A stretch of 64,000 bases of DNA from an uncultured Oscillospiraceae bacterium (lineage in GTDB: Bacteria > Bacillota > Clostridia > Oscillospirales > Oscillospiraceae). A model generated the notes under the pieces. It saw only the letters and a list, made by a program, of their open reading frames with translations. It did no database searches and was not told the origin of the DNA. Position 1 is the first letter of the stretch. Each line of letters opens with the position of its first letter. The stretch is from NCBI GenBank assembly GCA_947626495.1, contig CANQSJ010000001.1:90790-154789 (forward strand), read 5' to 3'. A program made the position numbers and the translations under genes. Below are positions 42,681-51,423 of the stretch, piece after piece.

Positions 42681-43847
42681 CTAAATTCCGCTGTATCCGA
42701 TCATTCTTCCGTCGGTGTCAAAGTCATACCGGCTGCTGCCGATGGTATACGTGCCGCCCACATAGCCCTGGCCGAACAGGCCGTTGTGTTTCGTCTCGAA
42801 GTAATAGCGGCTGCCTCCCACGTCCTGCCAGCCGGAGAGCATCTTGCCGTAGGTGCCGTCGTGGTCTTCGTTGAAGTAATAGAGGCCCTCGCATCCGCCC
42901 TCGGTCACCCAGTACAGGCCCGCCGCCATCTCGCCGTCAGGGCCCAGATAGTACCAGACGCCGCCGTCGTTGAGCCACTCGTTGGCGAGCATCCGGCCGT
43001 AGGTGCCGTCGTGGCGGTCGTTGAAGTAATACCACTGGCCGTCCACCTTCCGCCAGCCGGTCACGGATCTGCCGTCGGCGTCCAGGTAGTAGCGCAGGCC
43101 CTCGTCATCCAGCCACTGGTTCGTGAGCAGGCGGCCGTAGGTGCCGTCGTGCACGTCGTTGAAGTAATACCACTGGCCGTTCACCTTGCCCCAGCCCACG
43201 GCCATCTTCCCGTCGGGGCCCAGGTAATACCGCTGGCCGCCGGATGTCCGCCAGGCGTTGGAAACCTTCCAGTTGTATTCATAGTAATACCAATTCCCGT
43301 CCTCCTGGTACCAGCCGTTTTTGATGGACTCATAGCTGTTGTAGTAGGTCCAGCGGTACTGGACGGCGCTCACCTCCGCGGCGGACATGGTGCGGTCCCA
43401 GCTGACGCCGTTGCCCACGTTGCCCTCTGCCACCACCACATAGTCGTCATGGACCTCCACCACGATGACGGAGTGTCCGCCGGAGCCGCCGGTGATGCCG
43501 TAGGACAGGATATCGCCGGCGTGCACGTCCCGGATCGAGATGGGGGCGTTCTTGCGCACGAGCATGGTATTGTCGGGGAAGGCCGCCTCCTGCAGCATGA
43601 TGGCGAAGCCGAAGCAGCCGCCTTCCTTCCAGCCGTTGCGGTCGATGTAATAGGAATTCCCGTCCCAGTGGGACCCCTCCGGATAGAGCTCCTGCATGGC
43701 CATCAGCCGCTCGTGGACCTCCTCCTCCGTGGGCAGCTTGGCCGCGGGCTGGGGCTTGTCCACCGACTGCGGGGATGCAAAAGCAGCCGTGGGCAGAGCG
43801 AGGACCGTCAGCACGGCCAGCATCAGTGCCAAAAAACGCTTGCGCAT
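42681..43847 (-). CDS. Secreted papain-like (CHAP/NlpC-type) protein with cell-wall-binding repeats
   Basis: 388 residues. The signal peptide ends at about AAFA (24). Residues 40-155 look like a Cys/His hydrolase: Cys78 in GGCFGFAIML and His125 in GSGGHSVIVVEV, separated by IRDVHAGDILSYG, the usual layout of CHAP/NlpC-like amidases. From about 165 to the end are aromatic CW-binding (glucan/choline-binding type) repeats such as GWRKVDGQWYYFNDRHDGTY. It is expected to bind the cell wall and perhaps cleave peptide stems. The third catalytic residue is not obvious, so a non-enzymatic role remains possible. Confidence 0.8.
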   Translation of the reverse strand: MRKRFLALMLAVLTVLALPTAAFASPQSVDKPQPAAKLPTEEEVHERLMAMQELYPEGSHWDGNSYYIDRNGWKEGGCFGFAIMLQEAAFPDNTMLVRKNAPISIRDVHAGDILSYGITGGSGGHSVIVVEVHDDYVVVAEGNVGNGVSWDRTMSAAEVSAVQYRWTYYNSYESIKNGWYQEDGNWYYYEYNWKVSNAWRTSGGQRYYLGPDGKMAVGWGKVNGQWYYFNDVHDGTYGRLLTNQWLDDEGLRYYLDADGRSVTGWRKVDGQWYYFNDRHDGTYGRMLANEWLNDGGVWYYLGPDGEMAAGLYWVTEGGCEGLYYFNEDHDGTYGKMLSGWQDVGGSRYYFETKHNGLFGQGYVGGTYTIGSSRYDFDTDGRMIGYSGI

Positions 43848-43919
43848 AGGTCTTCCTCCTTTTTTCGTGCCGCCGGTTTCCCGCCGCCCGCTGTGATCAT
43901 AGGGATAGCATTATAATCT

Positions 43920-43948
43920 ATTATATTTCCCCGGCACTTTCCTGTCAA
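43920..43948 (-). promoter_or_regulatory. Perfect-consensus promoter of the cell-wall-binding protein gene
   Basis: -35 TTGACA (43943-43948), 17-bp spacer, -10 TATAAT (43920-43925), immediately beyond the stop of the oxidoreductase gene. Confidence 0.9.
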
Positions 43949-43952
43949 CGGC

Positions 43953-44543
43953 TTATTTCGCCTCCGGCGCCGGCAGCTCCATGCCCCGGTCGATCTCCTC
44001 CAGCGCCCGGGCCAGGAGCGCGTCCACATCCGCCCCCACGATGTCCAGCCCCTCCGCGGAAAAACGCCGGATATCCCGGATGCCGAAATAGTTCTCCGCC
44101 AGCGCCCGGACGTAGGCAAAGCCGTGGTCCAAGCCCAGAATCGGCCCGCCCGCCGTGGTGACGTACACCAGCTGTCCGGCCCGGCACAGGCCCCGGGGGA
44201 TCCCCTCGGGGGTGTACCCGAAGGTCACCCCTGTGACCATCACGTTCTCAAAATAGACCTTCAGCGCCGCCGGAAAGGACATGTCCCAGTAGGGCGCCGC
44301 CACCACGATGCTCTCCGCCGCGGCAAACTGCCGGGCATAACGGAACATGTCCGCGCCGAGATCCCCGTCCTGCAGCAGGGCGTCCCGCCGGCACAGCGTC
44401 TGCAGATCCAGGGGCCGGAGCGGCTGCTCCGCCAGGACCACCTCTTCCGTCCGCCCGCCCAGCCGCTCCAGCACGCGCCGGGCCAGGAGCACGGTCCTGG
44501 ACTGGGGCCGCACACACGCGTTGATGAAAAGCACCGTTCCCAT
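43953..44543 (-). CDS. Flavodoxin-fold NAD(P)H-dependent oxidoreductase (azoreductase/quinone reductase-like)
   Basis: 196 residues. The N-terminal FMN phosphate loop is FINACVRPQSRT. The second FMN motif AAPYWDMSFPAALKVYFENV is typical of AzoR/MdaB-type enzymes, and VYVTTAGGPILGLDHGF forms the third loop. It reduces quinones or azo compounds with NAD(P)H via bound FMN in the cytoplasm; the physiological substrate is unknown. It appears to be a single gene, with no clear promoter seen upstream. Confidence 0.87.
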   Translation of the reverse strand: MGTVLFINACVRPQSRTVLLARRVLERLGGRTEEVVLAEQPLRPLDLQTLCRRDALLQDGDLGADMFRYARQFAAAESIVVAAPYWDMSFPAALKVYFENVMVTGVTFGYTPEGIPRGLCRAGQLVYVTTAGGPILGLDHGFAYVRALAENYFGIRDIRRFSAEGLDIVGADVDALLARALEEIDRGMELPAPEAK

Positions 44544-44627
44544 ATCGTCTCTTCCTTTCCGGGCCGCGCCGGGCCCTGCTCCCTTCCGTCCGCATTCTTT
44601 GAAGAGCGCGCCGCGAAGGGCAAAACA

Positions 44628-44662
44628 ACGGCTGCCGGAGCACTCCGATAGCCGTCGTTTTT
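44628..44662. terminator. terminator after lysS
   Basis: Stem of 6 + 5 bp with a 2x2 internal loop (44628-44655). The T-run is on the + side, and TTGTTTTG follows on the - side after lysS. Confidence 0.7.
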
Positions 44663-44673
44663 TGTGTCCGTTT

Positions 44674-46173
44674 TCAGTCCGTGGGTTTCATCGTGGGGAA
44701 CAGGATCACGTCCCGGATGGTGTCCACCCCCGCCAGGAGCATCACCGCCCGGTCGATGCCCATGCCCAGGCCGCCGGTGGGCGGCATGCCGTACTCCAGG
44801 GCCTCGCAGTAGTCCACGTCCATGTCGTTGGCCTCCTCGTCGCCCTTGGCCTTCAGGGCCATCTGGGCCTCGAACCGCAGCCGCTGGTCCAGGGGGTCGT
44901 TCAGTTCGGAGAAGGCGTTGCCCATCTCGCAGGCGTTGATAAACGCCTCAAACCGCTCGGTGAGCCGGTCGTCGGCGGGGCTGCGCTTGGCCAGCGGGGA
45001 CACCTCCACCGGGTACATGGTGATGAAGGTGGGCTGGATCAGCTTCTCCTCCACCTTCTGGTCAAAGGTCTCATACAGGGCGTGGCCCCAGGTGGGCTCC
45101 TTGCCGTCCATGTCCACGCCGGCGGCCTTGGCGGCGGCCACGGCGGCCGCGTCGTCGCCGATGGCGCCAAAGTCCACGCCCGTGTATTCCTTCACGGCCT
45201 CGACCATGGTCAGGCGCCGCCAGCCGGGGCTCATGTCGATCACATTGCCGCCCCAGGTGAGCTGGTACGTGCCCCGCAGCTCCATGGCCGCGCTGGACAG
45301 GATGCCCTCCACGTAGTCCATCATGGTCTCGAAGCTGGCATAGCTCTCGTACATCTCCAGAGTGGTGAACTCCGGGTTGTGCTTGGTGTCCATGCCCTCG
45401 TTGCGGAAGATGCGGCCGATCTCGTATACCCGCTCCATGCCGCCCACGATCAGCCGCTTCAGGTTCAGCTCCGTGGCGATGCGCATGTACATATCCAGAT
45501 CCAGGGTGTTGTGGTGGGTAACGAAGGGCCGGGCCGCCGCGCCGCCCTGGATGGTGCCCAGGACGGGGGTCTCCACCTCCAGATAGCCCCGCTCATCCAG
45601 ATACCGGCGCACGTGGCTGATGAACCGGGTGCGCAGCTCGAATACCCGCCGGGACTCCTCGTTCACGATCAGGTCCAGATACCGCCGGCGGTAGCGCTGG
45701 TCGGTGTCGGTCAAACCGTGGTATTTCTCCGGCAGGGGCCGCAGGCTCTTCGACAGCAGGCGGATGCTCTGCACATGCACGGAGACCGCCCCCGTACGGG
45801 TCTTGAACACGAAGCCCGTGGCGCCCACGATGTCGCCCACGTCCCAGGTCTTGACCTCGGCGAGCCCCTCCGGGCCCAGCTCGTTGACGCTCACATACAG
45901 CTGGATCCGGCCCCGGTCGTCCTGCAGGTCCATGAAACCCGCCTTGCCCTGGACCCGCTTGGCCATGATCCGGCCCGCCACGGTGACGGTCTGCTCCTCC
46001 AGCTCGTCGTAGTGGGCGTGGATCTGGCTGGAGAAGTGGGTGCGGGAGAAATTGGTGATCTGATAGGGGTCGCGGCCGGCGTCCTGGAGTTTGAACAGCT
46101 TCTCCCGGCGCACGCGCATCTCATCGGACAGGCCCTCCGGCTCCGTCCGGTACCCCGGCGCGTATTGGAACAT
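44674..46173 (-). CDS. lysS: Lysyl-tRNA synthetase, class II
   Basis: 499 residues from ATG 46173 after AAGGAGA. An N-terminal OB fold (about 60-160, VTVAGRIMAKRVQGKAGF) precedes the class II core: motif 1 around YLEVETPVLG, motif 2 VYEIGRIFRNEGMDTKHNPE, motif 3 GLGMGIDRAVMLL. It charges tRNA-Lys. It lies 18 bp after greA under the greA promoter, a common Firmicutes pair. Confidence 0.97.
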   Translation of the reverse strand: MFQYAPGYRTEPEGLSDEMRVRREKLFKLQDAGRDPYQITNFSRTHFSSQIHAHYDELEEQTVTVAGRIMAKRVQGKAGFMDLQDDRGRIQLYVSVNELGPEGLAEVKTWDVGDIVGATGFVFKTRTGAVSVHVQSIRLLSKSLRPLPEKYHGLTDTDQRYRRRYLDLIVNEESRRVFELRTRFISHVRRYLDERGYLEVETPVLGTIQGGAAARPFVTHHNTLDLDMYMRIATELNLKRLIVGGMERVYEIGRIFRNEGMDTKHNPEFTTLEMYESYASFETMMDYVEGILSSAAMELRGTYQLTWGGNVIDMSPGWRRLTMVEAVKEYTGVDFGAIGDDAAAVAAAKAAGVDMDGKEPTWGHALYETFDQKVEEKLIQPTFITMYPVEVSPLAKRSPADDRLTERFEAFINACEMGNAFSELNDPLDQRLRFEAQMALKAKGDEEANDMDVDYCEALEYGMPPTGGLGMGIDRAVMLLAGVDTIRDVILFPTMKPTD

Positions 46174-46191
46174 AATCGATCTCTCCTTGGA

Positions 46192-46665
46192 TTAGTAAGT
46201 GACGTTCAAAATCTCGAACCGCAGTTCCCCGGCCGGGGCCTCCACGGTGACAGTCTCGCCGATCTTATGGCCGATCAGGCCCTTGCCGAAGGGGGAGTCG
46301 TCGGAGATGCGGCCGGCCATGGGGTTGGCCTCCTGGCTGCCCACGATCTGGTACTCGCACTGCTCGTTCTCCTCCAGATCCAGCACGGTGACCCGGCTGC
46401 CGATACCGATCACGCCGGCGCGGGTGGTGTGCTCCACGATCTCGGCGTTCTCCAGAAGGTTTTTATACTCGGCAATCTTGGAATAGAGCTTGCCCTGCTC
46501 GGTCTTGGCCTCGTCGTACTCGCTGTTCTCCGACAGGTCGCCGTAGCTGCGCGCCTCCTTGATCAGCTCCGAGACCTCTTTTTCCCGGACGGTCTGCAGA
46601 TAGTCCAGCTCCTTCCGGATCTCCTCGTACCGCTCCCGGCTCATTTTGAATTTGGTATCCGCCAT
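46192..46665 (-). CDS. greA: Transcription elongation factor GreA
   Basis: 157 residues, normal length. The N-terminal coiled coil carries the acidic tip in SYGDLSENSEYDEAK, which inserts into the RNA polymerase secondary channel to stimulate cleavage of backtracked RNA. The C-terminal domain shows ISDDSPFGKGLIGHKIGE. ATG 46665 lies after GGAGGAAAAGGAT. Confidence 0.97.
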   Translation of the reverse strand: MADTKFKMSRERYEEIRKELDYLQTVREKEVSELIKEARSYGDLSENSEYDEAKTEQGKLYSKIAEYKNLLENAEIVEHTTRAGVIGIGSRVTVLDLEENEQCEYQIVGSQEANPMAGRISDDSPFGKGLIGHKIGETVTVEAPAGELRFEILNVTY

Positions 46666-46721
46666 ATCCTTTTCCTCCCGTGAAGGTTGATTACCAAAAA
46701 TGGTTCCGTTCGTAACGATTT

Positions 46722-46750
46722 ATTATAGTGAGCGAAGGGGTTTCTGTCAA
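46722..46750 (-). promoter_or_regulatory. Perfect-consensus promoter of greA-lysS
   Basis: -35 TTGACA (46745-46750, overlapping the stop of the S41 protease gene), 17-bp spacer, -10 TATAAT (46722-46727). Confidence 0.92.
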
Positions 46751-47928
46751 GGGACAAGGGCCGCGACCGCGGCCTGCACCTGGGGGTCCTCCGCCGGGGT
46801 CAGCCACCTGGTGGCATACAGCAGCGCCTGCTCCTCGGACAGCTCCGCCGCCACATCCGGCACGATGCCGCCGGCCTCGTAGAGGTCCACCCGATGGGGG
46901 GTGAGGTAGCTGTATTTGGAGATGTGTATGGCGCTGCCGTCCAGCAGCGGGAAGGTCACCTGGCTGCGGGCCTTGCCGGTGGTGGGCTGCCCCACCGTCA
47001 CCGCCCGGTCATACTCATGCAGGGCGGCGGCGAAAAACTCCGCGGCGGAGTAGCTGTCGGCGTTCACGATCACCGCCATGGGCAGCTCCACGCAGGACGC
47101 GTCGGAGGTCATCACTTCCTCGTGGCCCTTCTTGTCCGTCTCCACGAACAGGTCCCCCTCCGGCAGCAGGTAATCCAGCAGCCGCACCAGCTCGCTGACC
47201 AGGCCGCCGGGGTCGGAGCGCACGTCGAACACCAGTCCCACGGCCCCCTGCTCCATCAGCGCGTCCACCGCGGCGATGGCCTCGTCGGCCATGCCCTGGC
47301 GGAAGTTGGCGATGGCGATATACCCCACGTTCCCGTCCAGCATCTCGGACTCCACGGGGCTGTTGTAGATCACCTGGCAGGACACAGCCACGGTCCGCTC
47401 CGCGCCCTGATCGTCCAGGACGGTGACCTGTGCCTCGCGGCCGTAATCGGCCTGGATCAGCGCCCGCAGATCGTCGGTGGTGCCGCCCAGCACGGACACG
47501 CCGTCCACCGCCGTGATGATCTCGCCCGGCTGGATGCCCGCCAGCTGGGCGGGACCGTCCTTGGTGACGGTCACCACTGCAAAGCCGCCGGTGGCCTCGT
47601 CCTGGACGATGGTGACGCCGATGCCCTGGTAGCGGTTGGCGGAGGTGTCCTGATAGGCCAGGTATTCCTCCGGGTCCATATAATAGCTCCAGTTGTCGTC
47701 CAGACTGGCGATGGCGCCGTCCAGCGCCCCGTCGGTCACCCGGTCCAGATCCGCCTCGCCCACGAACTGGGTACGGATCAGCCGCAGCACCGAGGCGAAC
47801 TTGGCCGCCCGGCCGAAATTGCGAAAGCCGCCGAAGCCCAATATCACGATCAGCAGCGCCGTCAGCGCGCCGCACAGCACGCACACCGCGCCTTTGACAA
47901 GCCCTCTGTCAGGGGAAAACCTCTTCAC
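46747..47928 (-). CDS. S41 family carboxyl-terminal processing protease
   Basis: 393 residues from GTG 47928, five bases after GGGAGG. One N-terminal membrane helix (about 13-30). A PDZ domain (about 95-185) is followed by the S41 core with nucleophile Ser in NADSYSAAEFFA and general-base Lys in PTTGKARSQVTF. CtpA/B-type proteases trim or activate envelope proteins outside the membrane. It follows two M23 hydrolase genes and ftsEX, so regulation of wall hydrolysis is a reasonable inference. A terminator-like hairpin sits directly before its ribosome site. Confidence 0.93.
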   Translation of the reverse strand: MKRFSPDRGLVKGAVCVLCGALTALLIVILGFGGFRNFGRAAKFASVLRLIRTQFVGEADLDRVTDGALDGAIASLDDNWSYYMDPEEYLAYQDTSANRYQGIGVTIVQDEATGGFAVVTVTKDGPAQLAGIQPGEIITAVDGVSVLGGTTDDLRALIQADYGREAQVTVLDDQGAERTVAVSCQVIYNSPVESEMLDGNVGYIAIANFRQGMADEAIAAVDALMEQGAVGLVFDVRSDPGGLVSELVRLLDYLLPEGDLFVETDKKGHEEVMTSDASCVELPMAVIVNADSYSAAEFFAAALHEYDRAVTVGQPTTGKARSQVTFPLLDGSAIHISKYSYLTPHRVDLYEAGGIVPDVAAELSEEQALLYATRWLTPAEDPQVQAAVAALVP

Positions 47929-47939
47929 GTCTGCCTCCC

Positions 47940-47968
47940 AAAAAACCGGGCGACGCCCGTCGCCCGGT
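47940..47968 (-). terminator. Terminator/attenuator between the M23 and S41 genes
   Basis: Perfect 10-bp stem (47945-47954 with 47959-47968), followed on the - strand by T6. GGGAGG of the S41 gene comes immediately after the T-run. Confidence 0.8.
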
Positions 47969-47987
47969 CCGGTCGATGTGACCGTCT

Positions 47988-49268
47988 TTATGTCAGATAG
48001 TTGAACGCCAGCGGGTTGATGGAGGAGCCGGTGGCGCTGGCGCGCACCTCAAAGTGCAGGTGCGGGCCGGTGGAGTTGCCGGTGGAGCCCACATACCCCA
48101 GCACCGAGCCCATGGATACGTACTGCCCCACGCTGACGGCGATGGAGGACATGTGGCCGTAAAGGGTCGTATAGCCGTTGCCGTGGTTCACCATCACGCA
48201 GTTGCCGTATCCGCCGTTCCAGCCGGCCAGGATCACCGTGCCGCCGGCGGCGGCCCAGATCTGGGTGCCGTAGCTGCAGCCCACGTCCACTCCGGCATGG
48301 AGCCGGTAGATCACGCCGCTCACCGGGTCAGTGCGCATGCCGTAATAGGAGGTGAGCTGATGGGTGTAGCTGGGCCACATCATCCAGGCGCTGCCGCTGA
48401 CCACGGGCGCCGACGCGCCGCCCTGGGCCGCCTGCTGGGCGGCCAGCTGGCGCTGGCGCTCCGCCTCCTCGGCCGCCTTGGCCTCCTGCAGCTCCTGGTT
48501 CTTCTCCACGATCAGGGCCTGGATCTGGGCCTGGGTCTCGGCCTCCTGGTCCATGATCTCCCCGTATTCGTCGATGCTGGTGTCCATGGAGGCGATGAGG
48601 GCACAGGCCGCGTCGATATCCGCCTGGAGCTGGGCGCGCTTGGTCTCCTGCTCCTGCCGGCGGGTCTCGTTCTCGGCGAACATGACCTCCGCCTCGGCCT
48701 CCAGCACCTCCACCCGCTCCCGGGCGGACACATACTCCGCCTCCAGCTGCTCGTCGTAGGCCATGATCTCGTTGACCAGGTCCAGCCGGGTCAGCAGATC
48801 GGAGAAGCTGGTGGACTCGAACAGCACCTGGATATAGTCCACGCCGGAGCTCTCCTCCATGGCCCGGACCCGCTCCTCCCAGCGCTCGCGCTGGAACTGC
48901 TCGTTCTCGCGGGCCTCGGCCAGGTCGTCCTGCATATTGGAGATGAGCCCGTCGATGATGGCGATCTGCTCGTCGATGACCTGGATCTCCTGGCGGGCCA
49001 GCTCGTTTTTCTGGTCCAGAATCAGCTTCTTTTCCAGGGCGTTGGACTTCTCATAGTCCAGGGAATCGATCTCGTCCTGGATGGCGTCCATCCGCCCCTG
49101 GATCTCGCTCTTCTGGCTGTTCAGATCGTCGATCTCATCCTGGATGTCGCTGCTGCTGGCCGCGTTGGCGGAGATCGCCGGTCCGAAGACCATCACCGTG
49201 ATGGACAGCAGCATCAGCACGACCAGGATGATGCATACGGCAGAGATGAATGCTTTGCGCTTTCTCAT
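47988..49268 (-). CDS. Coiled-coil M23 peptidase (EnvC-like), copy 1
   Basis: 426 residues. A signal peptide (SANA, about residue 36) is followed by a long amphipathic coiled coil (about 40-270) and a C-terminal LytM domain with ligands HAGVD, YGHMSS and HLHFEV. EnvC-type proteins are activated by the FtsEX ABC complex to open peptidoglycan at division. The zinc ligands look intact, so it may be an active endopeptidase and not only an activator. It is 38 bp downstream of its paralogue. Confidence 0.93.
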   Translation of the reverse strand: MRKRKAFISAVCIILVVLMLLSITVMVFGPAISANAASSSDIQDEIDDLNSQKSEIQGRMDAIQDEIDSLDYEKSNALEKKLILDQKNELARQEIQVIDEQIAIIDGLISNMQDDLAEARENEQFQRERWEERVRAMEESSGVDYIQVLFESTSFSDLLTRLDLVNEIMAYDEQLEAEYVSARERVEVLEAEAEVMFAENETRRQEQETKRAQLQADIDAACALIASMDTSIDEYGEIMDQEAETQAQIQALIVEKNQELQEAKAAEEAERQRQLAAQQAAQGGASAPVVSGSAWMMWPSYTHQLTSYYGMRTDPVSGVIYRLHAGVDVGCSYGTQIWAAAGGTVILAGWNGGYGNCVMVNHGNGYTTLYGHMSSIAVSVGQYVSMGSVLGYVGSTGNSTGPHLHFEVRASATGSSINPLAFNYLT

Positions 49269-49306
49269 GGATACTCCTTAATCCGGCAGCGGCCGGTGAA
49301 AGACTG

Positions 49307-50512
49307 TCAGGGATAGCTGAAGGACAGCGGATCTACGGGCATACCGGAGATGTCGTGGATCTCAAAATGCAGGTGGGAACCGGTGGAATTGCCGGTAGAG
49401 CCCACATATCCCACCACCTGGCCCTGGGCCACGGACTGGCCCGTCACCACGGCGATGGCGGACAGATGGGCGTAGATGGTGGTGTATCCGCTGGGGTGCA
49501 TCACCATGACCACATTGCCGAAGCCGCCGTTCCAGCCGATGCTGGCGTTGATGACCGTCCCGGCGGCGGCGCACCACACGGAGGAGCCGTAGTTGGCGTT
49601 GATGTCCACGCCCTTGTGGCCGGTCCATATCCCGCTGATGGGGTGCAGGCGGTTGCCGAAATAGGAATTGATCTGCCTTGTATAGCTGGGCCAGATGAAC
49701 CCGGCCTGGTTGACGACGCCGGCCTGGCCGCCCATCTGCTCCAGCCGCTGGGCGTCCAGAAGCTCCTGCTTCTTCTCCGCGATGAGGGCCTCCACCTCCG
49801 CCTCCCAGGCGGCGGCTTGGTCCATCATCTGCTGGTATTCATCCAGATTGTCCTCCACGCCGGCCATGAGCTGGTTGGCGGTGGCTACGTCCGTCTCCAG
49901 GAGGGACTGCTTTTCCTTCCACTCCTCCCGGCGCTGCTCATTCTCCGCGCGGATGTTCTCCGCCTGGCTCTCCAGGGTCTGCACCGATGTACGGGCGTTT
50001 GTATATTCCTGTTCCAGCTGCTCGTCGTAGGCCACGACCTCGTTGATCAGATCCAGCCGGGTCAGCAGGTCGGAAAAGCTGGTGGACTCAAACAGCACCT
50101 GGATATAGCCCACGCCGGAACTCTCCTCCATGGCCCGGACCCGCCCCATCCAACGCTCGCGCTGGTCCTGCTCCTCCTGGCGGGCGTCCTCCAGATCCTC
50201 CTGCAGGGAGGTGAGGTAGCCGTCCTCGATGGCGATCTGCTCGGCCAGCACGTCCAGCTCCTCCTGGGCGAGCAGGATCTTCTCGTCCAGCATCTGCTTC
50301 TTTTCCATGGTGTTGGCCTGTTCGTATTCCAAAGAGTCGATCCGGGACTGGATGTCGCCTATCTCGCTCTGGATGCTGCTCCTCTGGCCGTTCAGCTCGT
50401 CCAGCTCATCCTGGATCTCGCTGCTGGTGGAGGCGTACGCCGGCGTGCCCGCCAGCAGCGCCAAAGACAGCGCCGCCGCCAGGAACACCCGCGGTGTCCT
50501 GCGCTTGAACAT
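49307..50512 (-). CDS. Coiled-coil M23 peptidase (EnvC-like), copy 2
   Basis: 401 residues from ATG 50512, after GGGGAGA; the longer frame is rejected. Same design as the downstream gene: signal peptide (PAYA), coiled coil (about 27-265), LytM domain with HKGVD, YAHLSA and HLHFEI. The stretch SSGVGYIQVLFESTSFSDLL, which in EnvC-like proteins lies at the FtsX-contacting tip of the coil, is nearly identical in both copies. It lies 26 bp after ftsX, in the same operon. Confidence 0.93.
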   Translation of the reverse strand: MFKRRTPRVFLAAALSLALLAGTPAYASTSSEIQDELDELNGQRSSIQSEIGDIQSRIDSLEYEQANTMEKKQMLDEKILLAQEELDVLAEQIAIEDGYLTSLQEDLEDARQEEQDQRERWMGRVRAMEESSGVGYIQVLFESTSFSDLLTRLDLINEVVAYDEQLEQEYTNARTSVQTLESQAENIRAENEQRREEWKEKQSLLETDVATANQLMAGVEDNLDEYQQMMDQAAAWEAEVEALIAEKKQELLDAQRLEQMGGQAGVVNQAGFIWPSYTRQINSYFGNRLHPISGIWTGHKGVDINANYGSSVWCAAAGTVINASIGWNGGFGNVVMVMHPSGYTTIYAHLSAIAVVTGQSVAQGQVVGYVGSTGNSTGSHLHFEIHDISGMPVDPLSFSYP

Positions 50513-50538
50513 GTGGAATCTCCCCGAGAAAATCTCGC

Positions 50539-51423
50539 TCACACCTGCAGGTAGTTGCGGATGGCGATGGAACTGCCGAACACGCCCACCACCAGACCCA
50601 CGCCCAGATACACCAGCAGCACGACGGCGCTGATGGAGGCGAAGGGGATCACAGTCAGCAGATTTCCCAGCAGGCTCAGGATCTGCCCTGTCATGATGTC
50701 ATAGACCGCCCACTCCAGCAGGAAGGCCAGCAGGCCTCCGAACAGGCCCAGCACCAGGCCCTCCACCACGAAGGGGAAGCGGATGAACCAGTTGGACGCG
50801 CCCACCATCTTCATGATGGCGATCTCGTCCTTCCGGCTGACCGTGGCCAGCTTCACGGTGTTGGACATGATGAACACGCTCACCACCACCAGCACCACCA
50901 CCAGGATCAGACTGACGGCGCTGACTACGTTGCGCACGTTCATGAAGCCCTCGGCCACCTTGGTGTCCGCCCGGACACGGGCGACGCCCACGACCTGGCG
51001 GACCTGCTCCTCGGTCTGCTCCATCAGGGAGATGTCCTCCAGATAGATGATGAACCGGTCCCGCAGCACCTCCGCGGGCAGAGACTGGAAGGCGGACTGG
51101 CCCTCGTGCTGGGAGACGAACTCCTCAAAGGCCTGCTCCCGGGTCTCAAACTCACAGGAGCGCACGTTGGCCAGCCCCTCGATCTGGGGCTGCAGGGCCC
51201 GGGCCTCCTCCTGCGGGAGGGTCTCCTCCACGTATGCCACCATCACGTTGTCCGCCTCCAGGTCGTCCAGCATGGCGTCGATGTTCACCGCGATGAGGGT
51301 GAAGCTGCCCATGATGACCAGGCAGGCCACGATGATGGTCACCGAGGCGAAGGACATGAACCCGTGGGTGACGATGCTCTTCAGGCCCTCTTTGATGAGA
51401 TAACCGATCTTACTTGATTTCAT
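50539..51423 (-). CDS. ftsX: Cell division protein FtsX
   Basis: 294 residues: an N-terminal cytoplasmic stretch (KIGYLIKEGLKSIVTHG), one helix, an extracellular domain of about 110 residues (from about 45), then three helices typical of FtsX/MacB permeases. With FtsE it transmits ATP hydrolysis to the extracellular M23 hydrolases. It overlaps ftsE by 14 bp. Confidence 0.96.
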   Translation of the reverse strand: MKSSKIGYLIKEGLKSIVTHGFMSFASVTIIVACLVIMGSFTLIAVNIDAMLDDLEADNVMVAYVEETLPQEEARALQPQIEGLANVRSCEFETREQAFEEFVSQHEGQSAFQSLPAEVLRDRFIIYLEDISLMEQTEEQVRQVVGVARVRADTKVAEGFMNVRNVVSAVSLILVVVLVVVSVFIMSNTVKLATVSRKDEIAIMKMVGASNWFIRFPFVVEGLVLGLFGGLLAFLLEWAVYDIMTGQILSLLGNLLTVIPFASISAVVLLVYLGVGLVVGVFGSSIAIRNYLQV

